Source of the DNA: Lepidodermella squamata
Lineage: Eukaryota > Gastrotricha
Reading direction: 5' to 3'
DNA length: 64,000 bases
NCBI GenBank assembly: GCA_047495785.1
Contig: JBLDXI010000054.1
Coordinates: 2,232,001 to 2,296,000, forward strand
Below are positions 11,246-22,457 of this stretch, piece by piece (the stretch's first letter is position 1; each line of letters begins with the position of its first letter). The notes under the pieces are model-generated. The model made no database searches and was not told the origin of the DNA. It saw nothing but the letters and a program-made list of their open reading frames with translations. Position numbers and translations under genes: made by a program.

Positions 11246-12868
11246 TCAATTTTCATTCCGTATTATGATCACAATGGTTGCAATGTTGATACCGAGAAGC
11301 ACGAGAGAAGCCACGAAGAATGACGTGACGTCGATAAGCCTGAAAAGAGCTATCTTTCCGATGTTGGTGTTTGATTTTTCCGGAGCCAGCGTGACAAAAG
11401 CACACATAGCAGCTGAATAGACGGTGATAGCCATGCCGTAAAAGGTCGCACCAAGTAAATAGTAAGACGCGACGATATCGTTCGGAGAAGGCGGGAGCTT
11501 CGACATAACCTGGTCGTGCAGGACAAACATGGCCAACATGATGGTGCAACCAAAAGCTGGACGATCCGGAGCATCGGCTGGGATAAAAAACGACGCGAGT
11601 TGCATGATAGTTAGCCCAATGCCTGGGATAAATAAGTTGAGGAAAAAGTATTGAGGCTTGCGCTGCAATTGCAACCAAAATGTGACTGTTGACTTTGAGG
11701 CTGGTCCGCTTCCCCACACGCTAATACTTGTGCCATTGGCAAGCACACGCCAGTTCGAGTTTAAGGGCAGATAGTTGTCGGAAAATATAAGCCCCGAATC
11801 AGTTGCGTTGATGGTCAACGCCTCAACGGTATTTATGTATAAAAACGTAAGGCTACAATTTTGAATGTCCATTGGAAAGTAGAAGAATTCCAAGTCGCAA
11901 AACGATTCAAACGTAGCGTAGATGGTCTCCATAAACTGTTCCATGGGTTTCACCACAATTAGTTGCCGGAGATAGTCTCCAATCATGCCTACATTGCTGG
12001 CACTATTCTTGTGAATCAGCATCGGTCGCCAGTAATCATCAGGCTTCTCGTTGTACAAAAACGATAATGAAGAAGGCCATAGATTTTCATTGCTCCGAGC
12101 GAAACTCCCCAGGCATGGCGATATATACCAAGTATTTAGTACAGCACCAGCGATTGTAAAAGTTTCGGCCTGGTCATCGACGTGGAGAAATCGGTCGAGT
12201 TGTAGCCGTAGCGAAACTGGGGTAGGTGTCCCCACACCCATTGGCCAATTTGTGGACGGAGAAAGATGACATTCCTCTATCAAAGCTTGACTTAAGTTGC
12301 CTACTTCATAAATTGGCGTAAGATTTCCTGTGCCACCCGGTGGCCCACCTTGACCGTTGCCCCCATTTGATGGGCCAGGGCCACCGACAGGCCCACCCCC
12401 AGGCCCTCCTTGGCCGTTACCCCCATTCGACGGACCAGGGCCAACACCAGGCCCACCTCGACCGTTACCCCCATTTGATGGGCTGGGGCTGCTCCAAGTC
12501 CCACCTAGGCCGGGGCCCGAGTTTAGTGGGCTGGAGTTGCTCCCAGTTCCACCTTGGCCGGGGCCCCCGTTTGAAGGACCGGGGCCACTGCCAGTTGCAC
12601 CTTGGACATTGCCACTATTTGGTGGGCTTGGGCTGCTCCCAGCTCCACTTTGGCCGGAACCGGTCCCCGTTCCACCTAAGCCGTGGCCCTCGTTTGGTGG
12701 GCCCCCATTCGGCGATGGCTGAGCGTTGATAGGTGGGTCAAGGGATGTTACCACGTTAGTACTAGCGAATGATAGCGATATCAGCAGCAAGCAAAACTTC
12801 GCGGCCATTTTTTTGAGGACTCCAGCAGAATGCAAGAAACTTTTGATTGCGGCTTGTTGGCAGAGCAT
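11246..12868 (-). CDS. Cys-loop ligand-gated ion channel subunit, intronless
   Basis: Single ORF of 540 codons. A second Met at residue 21 (base 12808) directly precedes a good signal peptide (MAAKFCLLLISLSFAS) and is the likelier start. Residues about 50-180 are a Gly/Pro/Ser/Asn repeat extension. The ligand-binding domain follows and contains the defining Cys-loop, C-x13-C with FPMD inside (CDLEFFYFPMDIQNC). Four membrane helices follow: M1 (FFLNLFIPGIGLTIMQLAS), M2 (AFGCTIMLAMFVL), M3 (YLLGATFYGMAITVYSAAM) and M4 (VTSFFVASLVLLGINIATI). The M3-M4 loop is only about 20 residues, far shorter than in nicotinic receptors. The M2 entrance (DRPAFG) does not decide between cation and anion selectivity. 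Ligand unknown. Confidence 0.85.
   Translation of the reverse strand: MLCQQAAIKSFLHSAGVLKKMAAKFCLLLISLSFASTNVVTSLDPPINAQPSPNGGPPNEGHGLGGTGTGSGQSGAGSSPSPPNSGNVQGATGSGPGPSNGGPGQGGTGSNSSPLNSGPGLGGTWSSPSPSNGGNGRGGPGVGPGPSNGGNGQGGPGGGPVGGPGPSNGGNGQGGPPGGTGNLTPIYEVGNLSQALIEECHLSPSTNWPMGVGTPTPVSLRLQLDRFLHVDDQAETFTIAGAVLNTWYISPCLGSFARSNENLWPSSLSFLYNEKPDDYWRPMLIHKNSASNVGMIGDYLRQLIVVKPMEQFMETIYATFESFCDLEFFYFPMDIQNCSLTFLYINTVEALTINATDSGLIFSDNYLPLNSNWRVLANGTSISVWGSGPASKSTVTFWLQLQRKPQYFFLNLFIPGIGLTIMQLASFFIPADAPDRPAFGCTIMLAMFVLHDQVMSKLPPSPNDIVASYYLLGATFYGMAITVYSAAMCAFVTLAPEKSNTNIGKIALFRLIDVTSFFVASLVLLGINIATIVIIIRNEN
12320..12720. repeat. In-frame minisatellite coding for the Gly/Pro/Ser receptor extension
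   Basis: GC-rich tandem units of roughly 48 bp encode a repeated 16-residue pattern around PSNGGxGxGGxG, about seven imperfect copies, inside the Cys-loop receptor. Long open frames on the opposite strand here are by-products of the repeat. Confidence 0.75.
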
Positions 12869-13479
12869 TTAATTTCCGCTGCATAGGAAGCAGGGGTGTT
12901 TTTTAGATTGCATGAAAACAAATAACTCCATGTGAGAATTCAATTGCAGTTTCCTCAATTTCAGCGGCGTTTCAATCGCAAGCAATTGTCTTTTCTCACC
13001 TCGAAAAACTAGGACTCCATGAATTCATGAACCTGCAATCATTGCCACAATTTCCAAACAAAGCCCGTCAAAAGCTGCTCAGGAATTAGTGTAACATGCT
13101 AAAGTGGTGCGGTTTTGGCCTAAAGCCCGTCACAAAGAAGCCTTTGCATGGCCCATGACCCAAGAAAAGGCGATTCAGTATTCCTAAATGCTAATGCTAA
13201 GCCCTTCAGTAACTTCTTCGGGTTTTCTCGTCGTTTTGGATGTTAATTAAAGCTCTCTCATTTGAATCTGCAAAGTTAAATGCCGGTGATCCATTGATGA
13301 AAATAAAGAATATATTGTTGACTGAGCGCCAATGCTTCAACGAGTAGAAATTAGTCCTGTTCGCAAAAAATTGGTAAAAACGTTTATTGTTGAGCTTTTT
13401 TAAACAAATGAAACATAAGATTGTGCACAAGTAAAAGAAGCAGATTTTGGGCAACAACGTTATATGATGAGCAAAGTCA
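12869..13479. other. Spacer, nothing recognised
   Basis: 611 bp between the start of the Cys-loop receptor and the end of the NOPCHAP1-like gene, both on the minus strand. It must hold the receptor promoter and the 3' UTR of the next gene. A minus-strand open frame at 13206-13502 overlaps the real stop codon and looks like UTR read-through. Confidence 0.4.
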
Positions 13480-14165
13480 TTATTCTTGAACTGGCAGTTC
13501 ACAACCTTCGCAGCAGTCTTCCAAGGCGTCTGGAACCATGCTGATAAGCGGTGGCTCTTTTGCCTCCTCTTTCACTTCTGGTCTCTTCAGATTGCACATG
13601 AAAACATTCTACAAAAAAATACATTGGAAATTTGGATCTCCGCAATTGAGATGTAGCTCACCACAGGTACAAGACCGTCATTGCTTTTGGCTTCGGATTT
13701 GAACAGCGGCTTGGCGTGCCGCCTCTTTTTCGATTTTTTGCCATTTTTCGGCGATTTTCTACCCGATGAGATAGTCGCTTCATTCAGATCGTCCTCCTCA
13801 ATAGACACGACATCCTTTCTCAACGATTTCGCCTCCTCTTCATCGGCGTTTGCGATTTTCGACACCAATTCTTCGGTATCTTTCAGTAAAAATGGAATAA
13901 ATTGTCTGGCTGAATCGAGAACTGTGGAATTCGAGGTTGAAGTCGAAGTTGAAGGTCCATGTCCATCTAAATTTGAAAAACGATATACGCTAATCTATCA
14001 TAAGAAAAAACACATACTTCGCTGCTTTAACGATTCGACGTATTTTCTGAATTCTTCTCTCTTATCTTCATAAAGCAACTTGTCTGAAAAAATGGTTGAG
14101 TTATGAAATTGCAAATTGAATAAATATAACGTACTAATTATTTTTTCTTTCCCATCTTCAGTCAT
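13480..14165 (-). CDS. Small Lys-rich nuclear protein, possibly NOPCHAP1-like
   Basis: Four exons on the minus strand: 14135..14165, 14018..14083, 13662..13966, 13480..13608; frame kept throughout, 176 aa. After a charged N terminus comes a Ser/Thr run and then STVLDSARQFIPFLLKDTEEL. This resembles the VLDxVxxFLPxxxxANExL core of the snoRNP chaperone NOPCHAP1 (C12orf45), which helps load NOP58 during box C/D snoRNP assembly. A basic stretch (KNGKKSKKRRH) looks like a nuclear localisation signal, and the tail is acidic with several Cys. The start lies only 66 bp after the METTL5 stop and is preceded by an acceptor-like ttttcctatag ending at 14181. Function is inferred from one short motif; the gene structure itself is firm. 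Confidence 0.55.
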
Positions 14166-14231
14166 TTTTATCAAAAAAATCTATAGGAAAATGCCAAAAA
14201 ATGTAGATGAAACAGCAACAAAATAATAAAT

Positions 14232-15062
14232 TTAAGCCTTCCGAAATCGAATGAAATCCACCGCGATATCGACGTTATTTTTCCGGTGAAATTTATACAT
14301 TTTCTTGATCGGAAACGACATTTCAGCAACAACTTTAGCTTCAATACCCGCCGCCGCGCAGTCTTTGACAATGAACGATCGGCACGCAGTTTTGTGGAGT
14401 GAGTAAACACTCCCGTTATTAGGTTCGACCAATCGAAGGCCTTGTTTCACGAAGGACATATCATTGCCGTAATTTTTATCGTTGCATCCGAATGGCGGGT
14501 TCATCAACTGAAAATATTATGGAAAATTGATCAATTGCATATCGAAAGTTTTATATAAATCTTTCAGTTTTTATTTTTAGAAATTAACTTTTTGATTATT
14601 TTTAATTTTCCTTAGTCAACTCCGGGTTTCCCGAATGATTTCTAAAAGCTTAAAGGAATAAATATTTATGAAAGGGGAAAAATTTACCACAGTGTCGAAG
14701 CTAGTAGATTTCGCGAGGAGTTTATCCAATAATAAAATATCCGCCTTAACAAAATCGATGCATCCTTCCGTCTCCTCAAAGGCCTCAGCATTACTACTCG
14801 CCTGCGCCAGTGCATCGTCATCGACATCAAAGCCGAAAACCTCAGCGGCTCCGAGCATTTTCGCGCCCAGGGCGAACACCCCGGTACCGCAGCCGAAATC
14901 AGCCACGGTTTTCTCGCAAATTTCGTCGAATGAATCATCGATTTCGAACAAGGCACTAGCGGCTAGGCTCACCGGAGTCGGGTACTGTTCTAACGCTGCT
15001 TTCGGTTTCTCGAAATCGAGGTCGAACCTCGACAGTTCCATGACAATTTCCTTCAATCTCAT
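14232..15062 (-). CDS. METTL5: METTL5-like 18S rRNA N6-adenosine methyltransferase
   Basis: Two exons, 14688..15062 and 14232..14507 (minus), joined in phase 0 to give 216 aa, close to the usual length of about 209. The Rossmann SAM-binding motif DFGCGTG lies near residue 57, the acidic motif II (FGFDVDDDAL) follows, and the catalytic NPPFG of N6-adenine methyltransferases begins the second exon. The N-terminal LEQYPTP segment is typical of METTL5. The family works as a heterodimer with TRMT112 and methylates one adenosine in 18S rRNA. The start codon directly follows an AG acceptor (aattaaattag, ending at 15063), which suggests that the mature 5' end is made by splicing there. The gene lies in a same-strand run of housekeeping genes. 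Confidence 0.9.
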
Positions 15063-15212
15063 CTAATTTAATTGCAAAATAACACGTCATTTTTGTTGAT
15101 TGAGATGCCAACAACCCTTTATTGGCAAAATTAACAAGATAGCAAAACTCAAATTTTGTTGTTGACAGTAAGTATATCATATCATAGTGTTGTTTTTGAC
15201 AATAATGACGAG

Positions 15213-15419
15213 ATGAAGCAGTTTTTTGTTGTTTTCACAATAAGCGGCTGCTGGTATTTCACTGGGCTAGTCAGACTAGTGCCAACTTTATTTCTGCTCT
15301 TTTTCCGCGACCAATCATACGCCAGAGACAAAAACGAGCAACATAAAAAGAAGATTTCAGGTAAGGTGGGCGCGCAGCTACAAACGATAAAGATTGCAAT
15401 TCACACACGCACGCTGTAA
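15213..15419 (+). CDS. Possible small membrane protein
   Basis: An ATG at 15213 opens a frame with a long hydrophobic stretch (FFVVFTISGCWYFTGLV, then PTLFLLFF) and a charged tail (RDQSYARDKNEQHKKK). A good donor (cag/gtaagg) follows at 15361, but I found no convincing next exon; unspliced, the frame closes at 15419. It lies head-to-head with METTL5. No family was recognised and it could be chance. Confidence 0.25.
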   Translation: MKQFFVVFTISGCWYFTGLVRLVPTLFLLFFRDQSYARDKNEQHKKKISGKVGAQLQTIKIAIHTRTL

Positions 15420-15523
15420 TTATCATATATCAAGTAATATTTTAAAAGTAACGTCTTCGTTTCATTCATTACGTGAATAAGGAATCGAGAGAGAGAGATG
15501 ATTTGCAGCTGATTTCGTTATCA

Positions 15524-16102
<579 letters not shown>

Positions 16103-16273
16103 GATACTGCCACAGTCTCGTGATAATTATTAAATAATTCTACAGTAAACAAAATATGATTGACTTTGAAAATACAATCAGCAAAAATCAAAACCAGAGT
16201 ATGTAGGAAAGATTAGAAAAATTGAAGTAGCAGAGAACAAGAAATATTGGCTAGCTGCCTAATATAATTCTAT

Positions 16274-17403
16274 TCACGACCCAGTGTGACCAGGAACACA
16301 ATGCCATTCCCCGAGGTGATCACATTTCCACAAATAAACCGAACCATCGTCATGCGATGTAGCCAAAATTGTCCCAGTGGCATTCCAAGAAACGCACCAA
16401 ACTAGAAGATTATCATGACCACCAGACTCACGCATCGCGGCGTAATTTATCTCATAATTCTGACTAGGTGGAGCAGGTCCGAAGGAATTTCTTGGCGTTT
16501 GATCCGGGTTCTCACATGGGATAGATGGAGTTATATTCAAAATTGACAAGCGTTTGCCTCCTACGCCCAAAACGTGGAAACTACGACCAACTGATGGGGC
16601 AAAATCTATGTCATTGACCGGGTCGAAAATGGGACACACAACTTCAATCAATCTACAGAAATAACACTTAGTAACTCAATTGAGCTAGAGACATTAGATA
16701 TACCTAGTTAGTCGACGTGTATCGGTTGAATATGAGAATAATAAAACATATGATCCCTTTATCGATGATGTTGGCGTTGCTAATTGGGCCTCAGCCATTC
16801 CTGTTGCTAGCAAAGGTGGCAGCAGAATAGAAGTGCTCCAGGTTACACAAGACAGTCGACCTTGGATTTGCTGAGTATCCACAACGCTCATATGTCGAAC
16901 ATTAGGAGCATCAGCAGCTTCGTAAACGCGTAAAACTCCGTCAGTCGAAGCGGCGGCTAACATCAACCCCAGATGCTTAGGAGCAAAACGAATGTCGACA
17001 ACAGGTGTTTTCGCGTCAACAAGCTGGGTTCTCTTAGCCCACGTATGTCCAGATGATTGAGTTTGCATTTGGTCGGGTAATTCCTCCCAAATAGTAACAA
17101 CTTTATCAAAACTGCAGGTAGCTATGACTTGCCCAAAGTCAGGATGGGCCCAAGTAACCTTCCAAACAGCTCCTGAATGCGTAGAAACACTAGCAACTTT
17201 CTTCCACCGACCACCCTCATCCATATCCCAAATGCTAATCTGTAAGATCAATACTATCATTCAACTACAATAGCAGCAATAAGGCAACTGACTGAGTGGT
17301 CAGCAGATGCCGTAGCCATCCTGTTTCCATAGTAATTGTAAGCTACATCCAGCACAACGTCTTTGTGTCCAGAAGGCAAAGATGTCGCCGAACTCAAAGC
17401 CAT
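16274..17403 (-). CDS. SEH1L: Nucleoporin SEH1 (WD-repeat, Nup107-160 and GATOR2 subunit)
   Basis: Three exons on the minus strand: 17293..17403, 16704..17239, 16274..16652; all in frame, 341 aa (human about 360). WD-type blades are visible: GHKDVVLDVAYNYYGNRMAT, THSGAVWKVTWAHPDFGQVI, the SFDKVVTIWEE strand, DIRFAPKHLGLMLAAASTDG, and a last blade with VSWNATGTILATSHDDGSV. The ending matches SEH1 (VYLWK, then a short tail). SEH1 is an outer-ring subunit of the nuclear pore and also part of the GATOR2 complex in nutrient signalling. Unlike the three genes after it, it has no acceptor just before its ATG, as expected for the first gene of a polycistron. Confidence 0.93.
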
Positions 17404-18967
17404 TATTCAATATATACCAAAACGATCCCGATGACCTATCGAATAAAAGTAGCTGCTAATCTAAGTAAAATGGGTTTATAGAGTCTGTGCGCATTGCTCG
17501 AAACAACGCCAATCACTTATTCGATGATAACATGCAGGTCCTCGGTGCTCTCCAACGAACAAGCGGAAAAAAAATAAACTTCATAACTGACTTTTCTGTG
17601 AAGAAAATATCCTTAATAGCCCATAACTCACAATAATGATGCAGTCACATCAGGCAGAAAAAGGGACGCTTCGTACAGCAGAGGACAGAGGACATATAAG
17701 GCGACGCGGGCAAAGGAGGGGAATACAAAGGGCACAAAATAAAATATTTTACACGTCACGTGACTTAGTCAACCCCACGCGTAGTATTCACCTGAATTTT
17801 TTGCAAATGATTAATTTATTTTATCCCATTTATTCAACATTTTAATCAAAAATAACAAAATTTGAAAATTTGAAAAGCGCGCTTTGGCGGGTAGTTCAGA
17901 GTTTCGAAAGGTTTCGACATCAGGAAATCGTTGTCTGTGCTATGAAGTTGCTGCTGAGCATCAGCATACCTAGCTGTCCGATGTTACAATCCCGCATCTC
18001 GTTACAGTTTACATGTGCCGTTGGTCATCTGCCACCCATGTTACTTGAAATTGTCCTTGTCGTAAATCCTTATTTAGATTCTAGATGTAATAGCCTGATG
18101 ATGACCTCAGATCGTAACATCGCTGTATTGTCCCTGTTGTTCAACCGCAATTTGTTTACAGTTATAATTCGATCATAATGAATGCTATGTATCGAAATTT
18201 TGTTCATAGTTGCCCCATTAATGCTCGATTCTTGATTGAGATCTCTATAAGAACTGAGGGCATGCGAAGCAACCCTATACCCTCTCCGCCCATACTATCT
18301 CGGATACTTTCGACCGTCAAATTGCTGTCTTCCCTTTGATTAATCATTACGTCAAAATATACGGTAATAGATTTAGCAATAAATAGCCCTACTGAGATCG
18401 AGCCCGAAGGTCCGTTCAACATACGAGACGCACGCCTAGAAAAGTATCCACTACTGATTTGAGCTGACGCTTGTATGTGTAACTATCCGTTTTATTTGAC
18501 GACGTGGAAAAATATGGGCCATTTTCTTGGCCTAATGTTGCATTGAATTTAGTGATGGGATAATTCACTAGTAATGGATAGACCTGATCCTTTGGCATTC
18601 GAAGCTTGTAGTATTTTAGTAATTATCAAACTCGATACAACTGAAGTGAAAAGTTGTCACTAATTGTGCCTTCTTGTTGCTACATCCAACCGTCCACCTG
18701 TGCACATCTATGGCTCATCAGCGACTTCCGATTAGTTGAGTTTAGCGATTGGCGATCAAGTTAATTTAAGTATCTTTCTCTCATAGTCAATGGCATCTAA
18801 GGGGCTACAGCGCATGTAGCGTAAGACCGGATAATTTTTAGAATTTAAATGATCGAGTTGTCTCAATTATCTCCGATAATACCTTATTCTAGGCTTCAGT
18901 AGCTGGATACCAAGATCCCTTGGCTATGATTATTTATGCTCACCTAGGACTTTCACTAACGCTTAAG
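17404..18967. other. Spacer between SEH1 and the LRR-MYND array
   Basis: About 1.56 kb holding the SEH1 promoter side and the 5' flank of the first array member. Short open frames on the plus strand (17636-17845, 17870-18178) show no domain. A minus-strand broken coding-like stretch at 18204-18598 is listed separately. Confidence 0.35.
18204..18598 (-). pseudogene. Possible frameshifted coding remnant
   Basis: Two abutting open frames (18416-18598 and 18204-18422) read with protein-like composition, from VYPLLVNYPITKFNATLG through VVDTFLGVRLV to MLNGPSGSISVGLFIAK. They are offset by one frame with no splice sites between them. No family was recognised; chance remains possible. Confidence 0.25.
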
Positions 18968-20046
18968 ATGACCGATTGGAAAGCCAAACAGGCTCAGAAA
19001 AAGCAAGCTATGAGCGATCTATTGGACGCTTTCAAATCGGGCACTGGACACAAGCTTTTTGATTTGCCGCAAGATATAAAGAAGCTCAAATTGGATGACT
19101 CAACCTACGTATCGCAGGAAATGTTGGAATATGTTTCTAAACAGTTTTTGGACTTGGAAGAATTGAATGTGGGTATCGAATATGACGACTATGCGCCGCG
19201 TTTGAATTTAGCCAATCTTTCCTTCCCGAAATTGACGAGCCTCTCTCTGAGATGCGTTGGAATAACTGCAATCGATTTCAAGAAAGAAAACTACCCAGCT
19301 TTGAAGAGCCTCACCTTTGATAACATTACTGGCCGAGTTGATTATTTCCACCTTGATCTTCCAACTTTGGAATCATTCTCGGCCGATTTCGTGACACTTG
19401 AAGACACGAATGACTTCTCTGCTTCGTTGAATCGCTGCCCTAATCTGAGGAGTTTTGGCACTTACAAGTTGTGGGGTCTTTCCGACACAAGAACCAAACA
19501 CAAGTTGATTCTCCCTAATTGTGAATACTTTGGCATTTATCGGTCAGGTGAAATAGCGGAAATTCTTGTAACATGCTGTGATATCGATATTTTTCAGATG
19601 ATGTGGAATTTCTCGAACTTTATGCACCAAAACTGACTGACTTGAATCTTCAAGCTTGTTACAGTAATTGCGCATTATTTTATTGTTTTCAAATGTGTAA
19701 TTCGTTTTTTTAAGGTTTGAAGCACATCCGCCTCGTCAATAAGCCTTTTAAAAACACTATCACTTGTTTCAATTGTCAGAAAAAAGACGGTTCTCTTAGC
19801 GATGGGGCCAAAATCGTGCTGAAAAAATGCACTAAGTGCAGAATGGCCGCCTACTGTTCAAAGAAATGCCAAGTCGAGCACGCGGAGCAACACAAAGCGT
19901 TCTGCGCCAAGTCTATCGAAGTCACTATTGTCAATGCTAACATTGGAAAATTGTCGATGGCCCATCTGAAGAAGCATCCTCGAGTCAAAAGTGTTACTGC
20001 CAATGACAGTGATGATGACGATAACATGTCAAACGGCAGTTTTTAA
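18968..20046 (+). CDS. LRR-MYND array member 1
   Basis: Three exons, 18968..19547, 19598..19663 and 19715..20046, all in frame, 325 aa. Residues about 25-215 form irregular leucine-rich repeats (LFDLPQDIKKLKLDD, LNLANLSFPKLTSLSLRCVG, FHLDLPTLESFSADF, LELYAPKLTDLNLQACYS). A MYND zinc finger follows: CFNC, KKCTKCRMAAYCSKKCQ and a final HKAFC, with all eight ligands present. The tail has the family motif VNANI...MAHLKKHPRV. MYND fingers bind proline-rich peptides, and LRRs also bind proteins, so an adaptor role is likely but inferred. The upstream ATG at 18920 is in frame, but the family match starts near MTDWKAKQAQ. A short second intron-bounded exon of 66 bp is shared only with member 2. Confidence 0.85.
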
Positions 20047-20169
20047 CCGATTTTATTCTTATGCCCATGATGATCTGAATTTTCTTCAATTTCGTTTTAA
20101 TCTTTCTTAAATTGTTACTCTTATTTGCCTATCTTGATCTAGGATTTTAATTTGTTGAAATTTTCCATA

Positions 20170-21221
20170 ATGGATGATTACGAGGCTAAGGAAGCTCAGC
20201 GGAAACAAGCTATCCAAGGAATTTTGGCCTCTTTCAAAACAGGCTCTGGGCACAAACTTTTCGATTTGCCTCGTGATACTAAAAAGCTTGTGTTGGACGA
20301 TACGACCTATGTTTCGCAAGACATGTTGGACTACGTCTCGAAGAATTTCTTGGAACTGGAAGAATTAGACGTCCGCATCGAGTATGACGACGATGCGCCG
20401 CAGTTGGAATTCAGCCAGCTGTTTTTCCCGAAATTACAGCGTCTATCTCTGCATTGTGTTGGAGTTAAGGCGATTGATTTTCAGAAAGACAACTACCCTG
20501 CTTTGAAACACCTTGGCTTTGACAATATCAATGATCGAATCGAGTATTTCCGTCTTGATCTGCCTACACTGGAGTCGTTTTCGGCTGATTTCATGACTCT
20601 TCTCAACTCAGATGATTTCTCAGCCTCGCTCAATCGTTGCACAAATTTGCGAACTTTCGGCGCCTATAAGTTATGGGGTCTTTCTGACACGAAGATCAAA
20701 CACAGATTAGTCCTTCCAAATTGCGAGAGTTTCAGTATCTATCGTTCAGGTAATTTATTCATATATTTTAGTGACTATCAAAATTCTTGATTCCGCGTTA
20801 GATGACATCGAATACCTTGAAATTTACGCTCCTAAGCTGCGAGGCTTGAACCTACAAGCTTGCTACAGTAAGTCGGGAATAATTATTGGAAATTAATTAA
20901 GTTGGATTTATAGGCCTGAAACACATTCGAATTGTTGATGAGCCGTTTGGCCGCCCTGTTGCTTGCTTCAATTGCAATAAGGAAGAGGGCAGTTCTGATG
21001 GCGAGGAAAAAATCCAGCTTAAAAAGTGCGAAAAATGCCTAATTGCTCAGTATTGCTCAACGGAATGCCAAGAAAAGCACTGGGAACAGCATGAAAAAAC
21101 CTGCGCCAAGTCCATTCGAGTCAGTGTTGTCAACGCAAGCCTCGGCAAAGCGTCAATGGCTCACCTGAAAAGTCACCCCAGAGTTTCGAAGATCGTCCGT
21201 CGAGATGAATTTATGTTCTGA
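20170..21221 (+). CDS. LRR-MYND array member 2
   Basis: Exons 20170..20749, 20802..20867 and 20914..21221, in frame, 317 aa. Exon sizes 580 and 66 bp are identical to member 1, and the proteins align over their full length (LFDLPRDTKKLVLDDTTYVS, FPKLQRLSLHCVGVKAIDF, LWGLSDTKIKHRLVLPNC), so this is a recent tandem duplicate. The MYND finger is intact: CFNC, KKCEKCLIAQYCSTECQ, HEKTC. The start lies only 123 bp after the member 1 stop. Function is unknown; a protein-binding adaptor is the best inference. Confidence 0.85.
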
Positions 21222-21347
21222 TTTATGACATTGCTCAAAACTCATATTTTGAATTGTTTTTTTTGCCTGGATCTTTCTTGAAATAATTTTTTCGATATTT
21301 TTCTTATATTCCTTTATTTCTGCTTTTAGTCAAATAATTCAGGAAAA

Positions 21348-22294
21348 ATGAATAGAAAGCGCAAATGCGCGATCAAATATGGGGATTCTATTGAAAAATT
21401 CCCGAAACATTTGACATCTCTTGAACTGGACGATTCAATCGGCACAATATGTCAGGAAATGCTCGAATACGTCGAGGTTCATTTTCCGAATTTAGAACAG
21501 CTGAAACTCAAAACAGAACAGCGCGCTGAGGGGCCGATGCTCACCTTCAAGCATTTGTCTTTCCCGAAATTGCACTCTCTCACCATGGACATGATTCACC
21601 TAACTGCGATTCATTTTGACAAGGAAAACTACCCGAATTTAACAGACTTGCGTATCGAAAATTCTAGCGATATCGCGTATTTGCGCCTTGATCTTCCTTC
21701 GCTGAAAACGCTATCAATTGTGCACGTATGTTTGAAAGACTGTGGTGATTTCGCCCCGTCACTCAATAGATGCGTTAATTTGCTGAGATTTGACTGCTAT
21801 AAGCTAGGCGGCCTGTACCACCGCGTTCATCACATTTCGCTGCCGAACTGCACTTATTTCAGTTTGTATCGATCCGATGGCTTGGAATCGATCGAGCTAT
21901 ACGCTCCGAAATTAATCGATTTCGTTCTTCAAGCCTGCTATTGTAAGCTACTTAAAAACAAATTGAATGGAAGTTATTACTTGAGTTTTTAGTTCTTCAG
22001 CATGTTCGATTTGTTGATGAACCTTTCGGTCAGCCTATTTATTGTTTCCTATGCCGCCAGCCGGAGACGAAGCAGTCGCCTTTGGTGCAGTGTTCTCGCT
22101 GTAAATTTGCTCGATATTGCTCTGAAGAATGTCGAAAAGATGACTTGAAAAATCACAAAACGAACTGCGCTAAAACGGTTACTGTCAATTTGGTGAATGC
22201 TAATATCGATAAGGAATCGATGAGCCTACTTGAGAAGCATCCTCGGATTGGAAAGTTCCTCATTGATCCGGCATCTATCGGAATGGAATGTTGA
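21348..22294 (+). CDS. LRR-MYND array member 3
   Basis: Exons 21348..21942 and 21993..22294, in frame, 298 aa. It has the same order of LRR-like strands (FPKLHSLTMDMIHLTAIHF, LRLDLPSLKTLSIVHVCL, IELYAPKLIDFVLQACY) and a complete MYND finger (CFLC, VQCSRCKFARYCSEECR, HKTNC). The intron that splits the YRS/D codon in members 1 and 2 is absent here, so the LRR part is one exon. An acceptor-like ttctgcttttag lies about 20 bases before the ATG. The N terminus is shorter than in members 4, 6 and 7 and lacks their acidic Ser/Asp/Glu leader. Confidence 0.83.
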
Positions 22295-22457
22295 CATCTG
22301 ATAATTTCGCGCTACTGATCTGATTTTTCATTGATTACGTTGTTTTGCATTCTCAACCGTTGGGCGGAAACTTGAAACAGCTTCGTTGATTTGCACGAAT
22401 ATTTCTTTTCTCCATTGATAGAACATAATTTGCAGAGTGGGCGAAGAAAACGAGGAC

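Noticed and set aside
11253-11717. Second minus-strand frame within the receptor
   Set aside because: Shifted-frame shadow of the Cys-loop receptor membrane region.
12340-12729. Long plus-strand open frames rich in Pro, Gly and His
   Set aside because: They are the opposite strand of the Gly/Pro/Ser minisatellite inside the Cys-loop receptor.
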